From positions 1 through 64,000 of the forward strand of contig NZ_FNBZ01000003.1 in NCBI RefSeq assembly GCF_900102525.1: a stretch of DNA of 64,000 nucleotides, written 5' to 3'. Of the stretch, positions 57,388 to 64,000 are shown one piece after another (the first letter of the stretch is position 1; every line of letters starts with the position of its first letter). This DNA comes from Allobosea robiniae (GTDB lineage: Bacteria; Pseudomonadota; Alphaproteobacteria; Rhizobiales; Beijerinckiaceae). The position numbers and the translations under genes are program-made. A model generated the notes under the pieces. That model searched no databases and had not been told where the DNA came from. It saw only the letters and a program-made list of their open reading frames with translations.

Positions 57388-57887
57388 CACCGAGAGCCGG
57401 CACCCCTCGCAACATGAAGCGCTTTCCCCTCGCCGCATTGGCTTGCGGTCTCCTGCCTCTGGTCCTCGCGGGTTGTGGCGGTGGCGCGAGCATGTCGTCG
57501 TCAGACGCGCCAGCGGCGCGGGCGCCTGCCCCGGCCGGGGTCTCGCGCGACGCCTTGGTCGGGCGCTGGGGCATCGCGTCCTTCCACACGGAGAAGGACC
57601 GCAAGCGGACCGAGGCGGAGGCGCGGGCGCAATGCAAGCAGCCCTACACGATCACGAAAGGCCCCGGCGACGGCGTGATGATGCATGTCGCCGACGATCC
57701 GAAACCCTATGAGCTTCGCTTGAAGGCCGGCTCCGGCGGCAGGACCTATCTCGGCTTCGAGGCCCCGGCCGGCGACCCGCAGGATCGCGAATTGCTCTCG
57801 GTGAAGCCTAAGGAACTGGTGATGCGCTTCGTCGATCCCGATGCGCATGCGCGCTACGGCACCTTCATCTACAGCCGGTGCGGCTGA
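57384..57887 (+). CDS. hypothetical lipoprotein
   Basis: A 167-residue protein. A lipoprotein signal peptide ends in the lipobox LVLAGC (Cys near residue 31), followed by a Gly/Ser/Ala-rich linker and a domain from about residue 53 (ALVGRWGIASFHTE) that ends GTFIYSRCG. GRWGIASF and the beta-rich pattern recall lipocalin or protease-inhibitor-like barrels, but no family is recognised. AAGGAGAG precedes the ATG at 57384; MKRF at 57414 is the alternative start. It precedes the L,D-transpeptidase by 14 bases. Confidence 0.7.
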   Translation: MTPRAGTPRNMKRFPLAALACGLLPLVLAGCGGGASMSSSDAPAARAPAPAGVSRDALVGRWGIASFHTEKDRKRTEAEARAQCKQPYTITKGPGDGVMMHVADDPKPYELRLKAGSGGRTYLGFEAPAGDPQDRELLSVKPKELVMRFVDPDAHARYGTFIYSRCG

Positions 57888-57901
57888 GCGGAGGCGATGA
57901 G

Positions 57902-58540
57902 ATGAGCATCACCATCCACACCACCCTGCGCGGCCTGTTCGTGTCCGGCTTCGGACTGGCCTCGCTTCTCGCCCTGTCGGGCGCCACGTCGGCGCAGCCG
58001 CGTCCGCCGGCGGCGATCCAGGAGACGATGGATATCGGCGACGAACCGGGCCGTGTCTCGACCGAGGAAGCCACCATCACCGACGGGCCCTATGCCCGCC
58101 AGATGGTGCTGTTCCGCTCGAGCGAGGCGCCGGGCACTGTCGTGATCCATTCGGCGGAGCGCTTCCTCTATGTGGTGCAGGGCAACGGCCGCGCCCTGCG
58201 CTATGGCATCGGGGTCGGGCGCGAGGGCTTCACCTGGTCCGGCCAGGTCAAGGTCAGCCGCAAGGCCGAGTGGCCGGACTGGCGCCCACCGCCGGAAATG
58301 CTGCAGCGCCAGCCCTATCTGCCGCGTTTCATGGCCGGCGGACCTGGCAATCCTATGGGCGCGCGCGCGCTCTATCTCGGCTCGACGGTCTTCCGCATCC
58401 ACGGCACCAACCAGCCGGAGACGATCGGCCAGGCGATCTCGTCCGGCTGTTTCCGCCTGGCCAACGGCGACATCGCCGATCTCTACGACCGCGTCCCGGT
58501 CGGGACCAAGGTCGTCATCCGCCACAAGGCGACGCTGTGA
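57902..58540 (+). CDS. L,D-transpeptidase (YkuD domain)
   Basis: A 212-residue exported protein with a signal peptide (cleavage after TSAQ) and a YkuD domain. The catalytic motif is FRIHGTNQP with His, then ISSGCFRLAN with the nucleophilic Cys and Arg. It makes or remodels 3-3 peptidoglycan cross-links or anchors proteins to peptidoglycan in the periplasm. The start at 57902 has GGAGG upstream. MGARALYLG is typical of the family. Hyphomicrobiales usually carry many such genes. Confidence 0.88.
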   Translation: MSITIHTTLRGLFVSGFGLASLLALSGATSAQPRPPAAIQETMDIGDEPGRVSTEEATITDGPYARQMVLFRSSEAPGTVVIHSAERFLYVVQGNGRALRYGIGVGREGFTWSGQVKVSRKAEWPDWRPPPEMLQRQPYLPRFMAGGPGNPMGARALYLGSTVFRIHGTNQPETIGQAISSGCFRLANGDIADLYDRVPVGTKVVIRHKATL

Positions 58541-58581
58541 CCGACACCGCATCCTCCGAATTGCAGAAGGAACGGACAGAC

Positions 58582-59607
58582 ATGTCTAAGACGTCCTGGA
58601 TTCGCCGCAGCGGTCTCAGCCTCGCTGCCCTCGCAGGCTTCGTCCTGCCAGCCGCAGCCGGTACGCTCGACACGGTGAAGCAGCGCGGTGCGCTGCAATG
58701 CGGCGTCAGCGAGGGGGTGGCCGGCTTCTCGGAGAAGGATGCCCAAGGCAACTGGCGCGGCTTCGATGTCGACTTTTGCCGTGCCGTTGCGGCCGTCGTG
58801 CTTGGCGACGCGGACAAGGTCGCCTTCACGCCGCTGTCGGCGAGCCAGCGTTTCGAGGCGCTGAAGGGCGGCAAGGTCGATCTGCTGGCGCGCAACTCGA
58901 GCTGGACGCTCGGTCGCGAGGCCGAACTGGGCCTGGCCTTCGCCGGCATCACCTATCACGACGGCCAGGGCTTCCTGGCGAAGCGCGCGCTCAAGGTCGA
59001 TACGGCGCTGTCGCTCGACAAGGCGAAGATCTGCGTCGAGGCGGGCACCACGACGCAGCTCAACCTCGCCGATTTCTTCAAGGCCAATTCCATGACCTAT
59101 GAGGAGAAGGTCTATCCGAGCGGCGCGGAGGCCTTCGCCGCCTTCGAGGGCGGACAGTGCGACGTGCTGACCCGCGACCAGTCGGCCCTGCATGGCGAGC
59201 GGCTCAGGCTCGCCAAACCGGCCGAGGCGATCGTGCTGCCGGACGTGATCTCGAAAGAGCCGCTCGGGCCGGTCGTGCGCAGCGACGACTTCCCCTGGTT
59301 CACGCTGGTGAAATGGGTGAACTTCGCGCTGGTCAATGCCGAGGAACTCGGGATTTCCAGTGCAAATCTCGACGAGGCCCTGAAATCCACGAAGCCGGAT
59401 GTGCGGCGCTTCACCGGAGCGGAGGGCGGCTTCGGCAAGGCGCTTGGCCTCGATGCGGACTGGGCGATCCGCGCCGTCAAGGCGGGCGGAAACTATGCCG
59501 AGATCTACGAACGCAACCTCGGCACCGGCTCGAAGCTCGGCATCCCGCGCGGCCTCAACCAACTCTGGAGCATGGGCGGCGTCCTCTACGCACCGCCGTT
59601 GCGATAG
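58582..59607 (+). CDS. amino-acid ABC transporter substrate-binding protein (AapJ-like)
   Basis: A 341-residue periplasmic binding protein, family 3. A signal peptide (ending PAAAG) precedes GTLDTVKQRGALQCGVSEGV and GFDVDFCRAVAAVVLGDADK, typical of the general L-amino-acid binding protein AapJ/BztA. It ends in SMGGVLYAPPLR. No permease or ATPase genes accompany it, so it may be an orphan receptor using a shared transporter, or serve the cysteate/aspartate genes nearby. Confidence 0.87.
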   Translation: MSKTSWIRRSGLSLAALAGFVLPAAAGTLDTVKQRGALQCGVSEGVAGFSEKDAQGNWRGFDVDFCRAVAAVVLGDADKVAFTPLSASQRFEALKGGKVDLLARNSSWTLGREAELGLAFAGITYHDGQGFLAKRALKVDTALSLDKAKICVEAGTTTQLNLADFFKANSMTYEEKVYPSGAEAFAAFEGGQCDVLTRDQSALHGERLRLAKPAEAIVLPDVISKEPLGPVVRSDDFPWFTLVKWVNFALVNAEELGISSANLDEALKSTKPDVRRFTGAEGGFGKALGLDADWAIRAVKAGGNYAEIYERNLGTGSKLGIPRGLNQLWSMGGVLYAPPLR

Positions 59608-60001
59608 AACGCAGGCGCCGCGGCCATCGGGAAACCTTCCTGTCTCGCAGGCTGCGGCGCTATGCGCACGCAGGCTGCGGGCGAGCCGCCGTTGTTCCTG
59701 CGAAGTTTTCCGATCGCCTCTCCGGGCCCGGTGCCGCTCTTCTCCATCCCCACATCCTCGACGCAGGCCCGTGCCTGCACAGCCGATGGGATGACGATGA
59801 CGATGACGACAGCCCGCGCGGCTTCGTCTCGCCGAGGCTTCTGCTCAAATTGACATCAATGCAATTCAATCAACCGAGTTTGCTCAAGAAATAAGCAGAT
59901 CTCGGCCATTCAGTGCGGCTTGCGCAGCGCCTCAGGCTCTCGACGGTCCACCGCTCTGGCAAAAGGGCTGCCGTACCGGCACGAACCGGCTTCGCAGCAG
60001 G

Positions 60002-60017
60002 TTGGCACATCACTTGC
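60002..60017 (+). promoter_or_regulatory. sigma-54 (-24/-12) promoter of the urt operon
   Basis: TTGGCAC-ATCAC-TTGC carries the invariant GG (60004-60005) and GC (60016-60017) ten bases apart, a full match to the sigma-54 consensus. Transcription would start near 60029, about 64 bases before the urtA start. Nitrogen control through NtrC is known for urea transporters in related bacteria. Confidence 0.75.
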
Positions 60018-60030
60018 GAGGCTTCGGTTC

Positions 60031-60048
60031 ACGGGCCGTGCGGCCCGT
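60031..60048 (+). other. 5' stem-loop of the urt transcript
   Basis: ACGGGCC-GTGC-GGCCCGT forms a perfect 7-bp stem with a four-base loop directly downstream of the predicted sigma-54 start site. A hairpin at the very 5' end often protects mRNA from decay. No riboswitch architecture was seen. Confidence 0.45.
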
Positions 60049-60092
60049 CGGCGTCGAGGGGGCGCCGCCAGCAATCCTTCGGGGAGATGGCC

Positions 60093-61388
60093 GTGAACAG
60101 CAACCGTCGCGAATTCCTCGGCACCGCTCTGGCCGGTGCCGCTTTCCTCGGATCGTCCTACCTGCCGGCGGCGGCGCAGCAGGACACCATCAAAGTCGGC
60201 ATCCTTCATTCGCTCTCGGGCACGATGGCGATCTCCGAGACGACGCTGAAGGACGTCATGCTCATGCTCATCGAGGAGCAGAACAAGAAGGGCGGCCTGC
60301 TCGGCAAGAAGCTCGAGGCCGTCGTCGTCGATCCCGCCTCGAACTGGCCGCTCTTCGCCGAGAAGGCGCGCGAACTCATCACCAAGGACAAGGTCGCGGC
60401 CACCTTCGGCTGCTGGACCTCGGTCTCGCGCAAGTCGGTGCTGCCGGTCTTCAAGGAGCTCAACAACATCCTGTTCTATCCCGTCCAGTACGAGGGCGAG
60501 GAGAGCGAGCGCAACGTGTTCTACACCGGCGCCGCGCCGAACCAGCAGGCGATCCCGGCCGTCGACTATCTCGCCAAGGAGGAGAAGGTCGAGCGCTGGG
60601 TGCTGGCCGGCACCGACTATGTCTACCCGCGCACGACCAACAAGATCCTCGAGGCGTATCTGAAGTCCAAGGGCGTGAAGCCCGAGGACATCATGATCAA
60701 CTACACGCCCTTCGGTCACTCTGATTGGCAGACCATCGTTTCCGACATCAAGAAGTTCGGCTCCGCCGGCAAGAAGACCGCCGTGGTCTCGACCATCAAC
60801 GGCGATGCCAACGTGCCGTTCTACAAGGAGCTCGGCAACCAGGGCATCAAGGCGACCGACATTCCGGTCGTGGCCTTCTCGGTCGGCGAGGAGGAGCTGG
60901 CCGGCATCGACACCAAGCCGCTCGTCGGCCATCTCGCCGCCTGGAACTACTTCCAGTCGATCAAGACGCCGGAGAACGAGGCCTTCATCAAGCAGTGGCA
61001 GACCTTCACCAAGAACCCGAAGCGCGTCACCAACGACCCGATGGAAGCCCATGTCGTCGGCTTCGCCATGTGGGTGAAGGCGGTCGAGAAGGCCGGGACC
61101 ACCGATCCGGACAAGGTTATCGACGCGCTGCCCGGCATCGAGGCGCCGAACCTGACCGGCGGCATCTCGAAGATGCTCCCGAACCACCACATCACCAAGC
61201 CGGTCTTCATCGGCGAGATCAAGGATGACGGCCAGTTCGACGTGGTCTGGAAGACCGCGGGTCTCGTCCCCGGCGACGCCTGGTCGAAGGAGCTCGACGG
61301 TTCCAAGGACCTGATCGGCGACTGGGTCGAGAAGAAGTGCGGCAACTTCAACGTCAAGACCGGCAAATGCGGCGGTGGCGGCGCGTGA
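60093..61388 (+). CDS. urtA: urea ABC transporter substrate-binding protein
   Basis: A 431-residue periplasmic binding protein with a twin-arginine signal (NRREFLGTALAGAAFLG). GILHSLSGTMAISETTLKD, FGCWTSVSRKSVLPVF, NILFYPVQYEGEES and AAWNYFQSI are typical of UrtA. The GTG at 60093 has GGGGAG 6 bases upstream; an ATG two codons earlier is too close to that site. A sigma-54 promoter lies upstream. It captures urea for the UrtBCDE transporter. Confidence 0.94.
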   Translation: MNSNRREFLGTALAGAAFLGSSYLPAAAQQDTIKVGILHSLSGTMAISETTLKDVMLMLIEEQNKKGGLLGKKLEAVVVDPASNWPLFAEKARELITKDKVAATFGCWTSVSRKSVLPVFKELNNILFYPVQYEGEESERNVFYTGAAPNQQAIPAVDYLAKEEKVERWVLAGTDYVYPRTTNKILEAYLKSKGVKPEDIMINYTPFGHSDWQTIVSDIKKFGSAGKKTAVVSTINGDANVPFYKELGNQGIKATDIPVVAFSVGEEELAGIDTKPLVGHLAAWNYFQSIKTPENEAFIKQWQTFTKNPKRVTNDPMEAHVVGFAMWVKAVEKAGTTDPDKVIDALPGIEAPNLTGGISKMLPNHHITKPVFIGEIKDDGQFDVVWKTAGLVPGDAWSKELDGSKDLIGDWVEKKCGNFNVKTGKCGGGGA

Positions 61389-61403
61389 GGTCATGAGGGG
61401 GAA

Positions 61404-61432
61404 GGGCGGCACGGGAAAGATCCCGGCCGCCC
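61404..61432 (+). other. intercistronic stem-loop urtA-urtB
   Basis: GGGCGGC pairs with GCCGCCC and, past a one-base bulge, CGGGA with TCCCG around an AAGA loop: a 12-bp GC-rich stem 16 bases after the urtA stop. No T-run follows and urtB is on the same strand, so partial termination or mRNA stabilisation favouring urtA is likely. Confidence 0.65.
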
Positions 61433-61481
61433 TCCATTCGCCGCGCTGCGGCATGGCTTTTCCAGGCAATCATCAGCCGCA

Positions 61482-63098
61482 ATGCGAACCGGATCGATGC
61501 CGATCTTGCACCGCCTGAAGCATGGGCTCGTCATCCTGGTCGCGCTGGTCGCGGCCTCGGTCGCGTCCTTCGCGCAGACCGCTGATGAAGCCTTCACACG
61601 GTTGGCGGCCGACAGCTATTCGGATACCTCCCGCGCCATCGAGCTTCTCGTTTCGACGGCCCATCCGAATGCGGCGCTGATCGTCGAGGCGCTCAGTGAT
61701 GGACGGTTGCTCTCTGGGCCCGGCGGCGTGGCGGTGAAGACCTCTTCCGGCGCTTTCGTCGACGCCCGCACGGGCCAGCCGCTGGCCGTCGCACCCGAGG
61801 GCCTGAAGGCGGTGCGCCTCAACAATGCTGTGCGCCGCGCGGTGCAGGCCGCGCTCGGTGGCCTCGGCCTGCTCAATCCCGATCCGGCGAAGCGTACGGC
61901 CGCGGCCGAGGCCGTGTTCAAGTCGCGCGACGCCGGCCTGCTGCCGATCGTCGAAACCGCGATCGGCAAGGAAGCCGATCCGCGTGCGCTCGCCGCCTTG
62001 CGGCAGGCCCAGGCCGCGATCCTGATCGCCAAGCCGGATGCCCAACCGCTCGATCGGCTTGCCGCCATCGAGGTATTGCATGAGCGCGGGGATCAGGACG
62101 CTCTGGCGACGCTGCGCGCCTTGCCGGGTGACGCGACGCCGGCCCTCAAGGAAGCGCAGGCCAAGGCGATCACCGCGATCGAAGGCCGATTGAAGCTTTG
62201 GGCCGTTGCGCAGAACCTCTGGTACGGGCTCTCGCTCGGTTCGGTGCTGCTGCTCGCCGCCATCGGCCTCGCCATCACCTTCGGCGTGATGGGCGTGATC
62301 AACATGGCTCATGGCGAAATGGTCATGCTCGGCGCTTACACCACCTTCGTGGTGCAGGAGCTGATCCGCACCAATGCACCCTGGCTGTTCGACTGGTCGC
62401 TGGCCATCGCGCTGCCGGCTGCTTTCATCGTCGCTGGCGCGATCGGCATCGCGATCGAGCGCGGCGTCATCCGCTTCCTCTACGGGCGCCCGCTGGAGAC
62501 GCTGCTCGCCACCTGGGGCATCAGCCTGATCCTGCAGCAGGCGGTGCGCACCGCCTTCGGTCCGACCAATCGCGAGGTCGGCGCACCGTCCTTCATGTCG
62601 GGCGCCTTCGAGCTCGGCGGTCTGGCGATCACCTATAACCGGCTCTGGATCATCGTCTTCGCGGCGCTGGTCTTCGCGGCGCTGCTCGCCATCCTCAAAC
62701 TCACTCCCATGGGCCTGCAGATGCGCGCGGTCACCCAGAACCGGCGCATGGCCTCGGCCATGGGCATCCGTACCGGGCGCATCGACGCGCTGACCTTCGG
62801 GCTCGGCTCGGGCGTGGCGGGATTGGCCGGCGTCGCTCTCTCGCAGATCGACAATGTCAGCCCCAATCTTGGCCAGAGCTACATCATCGACTCGTTCATG
62901 GTTGTGGTCTTCGGCGGCGTCGGCAATTTGTGGGGCACGCTGGTCGGCGCGATGACGCTCGGCGTCGCGAACAAGCTGCTCGAGCCCTATGCCGGCGCCG
63001 TGCTCGGCAAGATCGCGCTGCTTGTCTGTATCATCCTCTTCATCCAGAAGCGCCCGCGCGGCCTGTTCGCGCTCAAGGGCCGGGCGGTGGAAGCATGA
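61482..63098 (+). CDS. urtB: urea ABC transporter permease UrtB
   Basis: A 538-residue protein with a signal-like N-terminus, a long periplasmic domain of about 220 residues containing HEAT-like helical repeats (AVEAVFKS..., LAAIEVLHERGDQDALATLR), then a LivH-type permease (GVMGVINMAHGEMVMLGAYT). This architecture is characteristic of UrtB. A start at 61497 (MPILHRLK) is equally possible. Its stop overlaps the urtC start. Confidence 0.93.
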   Translation: MRTGSMPILHRLKHGLVILVALVAASVASFAQTADEAFTRLAADSYSDTSRAIELLVSTAHPNAALIVEALSDGRLLSGPGGVAVKTSSGAFVDARTGQPLAVAPEGLKAVRLNNAVRRAVQAALGGLGLLNPDPAKRTAAAEAVFKSRDAGLLPIVETAIGKEADPRALAALRQAQAAILIAKPDAQPLDRLAAIEVLHERGDQDALATLRALPGDATPALKEAQAKAITAIEGRLKLWAVAQNLWYGLSLGSVLLLAAIGLAITFGVMGVINMAHGEMVMLGAYTTFVVQELIRTNAPWLFDWSLAIALPAAFIVAGAIGIAIERGVIRFLYGRPLETLLATWGISLILQQAVRTAFGPTNREVGAPSFMSGAFELGGLAITYNRLWIIVFAALVFAALLAILKLTPMGLQMRAVTQNRRMASAMGIRTGRIDALTFGLGSGVAGLAGVALSQIDNVSPNLGQSYIIDSFMVVVFGGVGNLWGTLVGAMTLGVANKLLEPYAGAVLGKIALLVCIILFIQKRPRGLFALKGRAVEA

Positions 63099-64000
63099 TC
63101 ACCCGCTTCCTCCTCCAGAACATGGACAAGCGCGGCGGCATCTTCCTCGCGATCCTGCTGGGGCTCGCCGTGCTGGTTCCGCTCTCGAACCTGTTCCTGC
63201 CGGCATCCTCGCCCTTCCATGTCCCGACCTCGACCATGTCGCTCTGGGGCAAATATCTCTGCTACGCGCTGCTGGCGGTCTCGCTCGATCTGGTCTGGGG
63301 CTATTGCGGGATCCTGAGCCTCGGCCATGGCGCCTTTTTCGCGCTCGGCGGCTACGCCATGGGCCTCTACCTGATGCGCCAGATCGGCTCGCGCGGCGTC
63401 TATGGCAACCCGATCCTCCCGGATTTCATGGTGTTCCTGAACTGGCAGGAGCTGCCCTGGTACTGGTGGGGCTTCTCCTCCTTCCCCTTCGCCATGCTGA
63501 TGGTGCTGGCGGTGCCGGGGCTGCTCGCCTTCGTCTTCGGCTGGTTCGCCTTCCGCTCGCGCGTCACCGGCGTCTATCTCTCGATCATCACGCAGGCCCT
63601 GACCTATGCGCTGCTGCTCGCCTTCTTCCGCAACGACATGGGCTTCGGCGGCAATAACGGCCTGACCGATTTCAAGGACATTCTCGGCTTCAACATCCAG
63701 GCGCAGACGACGCGCGCCGCTCTGTTTTCCATGACCTGCGTCATGCTGGCGGCCGGCTTCCTGATCGCGCGCGGCATCGTCGTCTCGAAGCTCGGCAAGG
63801 TCGTGATCGCGATCCGCGACGCCGAGTCCCGTACGCGCTTCCTGGGCTACCGGGTCGATCGCTTCAAGCTCTTCGTCTTCACCGTCTCGGCCTGCATGGC
63901 GGGCGTGGCCGGCGCGCTCTACGTCCCGCAGGTCGGCATCATTAATCCCAGCGAGTTCGCTCCGGCCAACTCGATCGAGACCGTGATCTGGGTCGCGGTC
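63095..64000 (+). CDS. urtC: urea ABC transporter permease UrtC, N-terminal part
   Basis: The first 302 codons of a LivM-type permease that continues beyond the window. MITRFLLQNMDKRGG, DLVWGYCGILSLGHGAFFAL and DMGFGGNNGLTDFKD match UrtC. The ATG overlaps the urtB stop as ATGA. urtD and urtE, the two ATPases, are expected next. Here, unlike in the liv-type operon at 40 kb, the permease is a separate gene. Confidence 0.93.
   Translation, partial: MITRFLLQNMDKRGGIFLAILLGLAVLVPLSNLFLPASSPFHVPTSTMSLWGKYLCYALLAVSLDLVWGYCGILSLGHGAFFALGGYAMGLYLMRQIGSRGVYGNPILPDFMVFLNWQELPWYWWGFSSFPFAMLMVLAVPGLLAFVFGWFAFRSRVTGVYLSIITQALTYALLLAFFRNDMGFGGNNGLTDFKDILGFNIQAQTTRAALFSMTCVMLAAGFLIARGIVVSKLGKVVIAIRDAESRTRFLGYRVDRFKLFVFTVSACMAGVAGALYVPQVGIINPSEFAPANSIETVIWVAV

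Larger units (their letters stand above)
59608..60092. other. intergenic region upstream of urtA
   Basis: A 485-base gap without a credible gene. It holds a short tandem GATGAC repeat (59790-59810), an AT-rich patch around 59845-59890 with a lone TTGACA at 59850, a sigma-54 promoter at 60002 and a hairpin at 60031. No paired NtrC site could be defined with confidence. Confidence 0.6.

Noticed and set aside
59790-59810. Tandem GATGAC units as a repeat array or CRISPR
   Set aside because: Only about three six-base units, no spacers; too small to be more than chance or a slippage tract.
59850-59855. TTGACA as a sigma-70 -35 element for urtA
   Set aside because: No acceptable -10 hexamer 16-18 bases downstream; the sigma-54 site closer to the gene is far better.
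59910-61469. A 519-codon open frame antisense to urtA
   Set aside because: Leu/Asp/Arg/Gly-rich antisense translation without any domain; urtA on the other strand is unambiguous.
1-64000. Genomic island or mobile element carrying the catabolic locus
   Set aside because: No integrase, transposase, tRNA, direct-repeat ends or conjugation gene was found in the window; transfer cannot be excluded but has no support here.

Overview
The window (GC-rich, dense, mostly co-directional operons joined by 4-bp ATGA or 8-bp overlaps) looks like the chromosome of an alphaproteobacterium of the order Hyphomicrobiales (Rhizobiales). The pointers are a pcaDCHG operon read divergently from a LysR-type pcaQ, a PcaQ-like box of the kind described in rhizobia, and a urea transporter with a GTG-started Tat-signal UrtA. 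The genus cannot be fixed from the sequence alone. No tRNA, rRNA, CRISPR array, transposase, integrase or phage gene was seen.

Layout. (1) 1-5.3 kb: protocatechuate branch of the beta-ketoadipate pathway (pcaD-C-H-G-F-I', minus strand) and its regulator pcaQ. (2) 5.4-10.7 kb: a minus-strand operon with an FAD oxidoreductase, a taurine/nitrate-type ABC importer and an SDR, divergent from a LysR gene. (3) 11.7-16.9 kb: a minus-strand operon with a SnoaL/NTF2-like protein, maleylacetate reductase, hydroxyquinol 1,2-dioxygenase, two members of an uncharacterised EthD-like family and a Gfo/Idh/MocA dehydrogenase. (4) 17.1-19.6 kb: an IclR regulator, a shikimate-dehydrogenase-like protein and a TIM-barrel protein. 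(5) 19.7-27.5 kb: an iron/polyamine-type ABC importer with a TIM-barrel protein, a Gfo/Idh/MocA dehydrogenase and two EthD-like proteins. (6) 27.5-36.8 kb: two divergent operons, each with a ketosteroid-dehydrogenase-like flavoprotein, plus an SDR, a TIM-barrel protein, an epimerase, a NIPSNAP protein, an enoyl-CoA hydratase and two AroE homologues. (7) 36.9-49.6 kb: an IclR regulator facing a branched-chain-type ABC importer whose permease and both ATPases are fused in one polypeptide, followed by another AroE-like protein, an EthD protein, an SDR, a Gfo/Idh/MocA dehydrogenase, two CoA-transferases and a MaoC hydratase. (8) 49.6-54.0 kb: a minus-strand operon with an epimerase, an EamA exporter, a beta-hydroxyacid dehydrogenase, an atypical SDR and a 2-keto-4-pentenoate-hydratase-like protein. 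(9) 54.4-59.6 kb: a PLP sulfo-lyase/desulfhydrase, an Asp/Glu racemase, a LysR regulator, small envelope proteins, an L,D-transpeptidase and an amino-acid binding protein. (10) 60-64 kb: urtA, urtB and the start of urtC behind a sigma-54 promoter.

How it fits together. Regions 2-8 (about 49 kb) read as one large catabolic locus for hydroxylated alicyclic or cyclitol-like carbon, probably undescribed. It holds three divergent AroE-like dehydrogenases that keep the catalytic Lys and Asp but lack the shikimate-binding Ser-x-Ser, three TIM-barrel dehydratase/isomerase-like proteins, three Gfo/Idh/MocA dehydrogenases, two ring-desaturase-like flavoproteins and four copies of one EthD-like family. 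These could oxidise, dehydrate and aromatise a ring. Hydroxyquinol dioxygenase and maleylacetate reductase then give 3-oxoadipate, which the flanking pcaI/pcaF gene products finish. Five intergenic sites with the pattern ACTGGA-N6-TTCCAR, close in geometry to the E. coli IclR operator, precede the main operons from 26 to 54 kb and suggest a single IclR regulon. The substrate is an inference and is not shown by the sequence.
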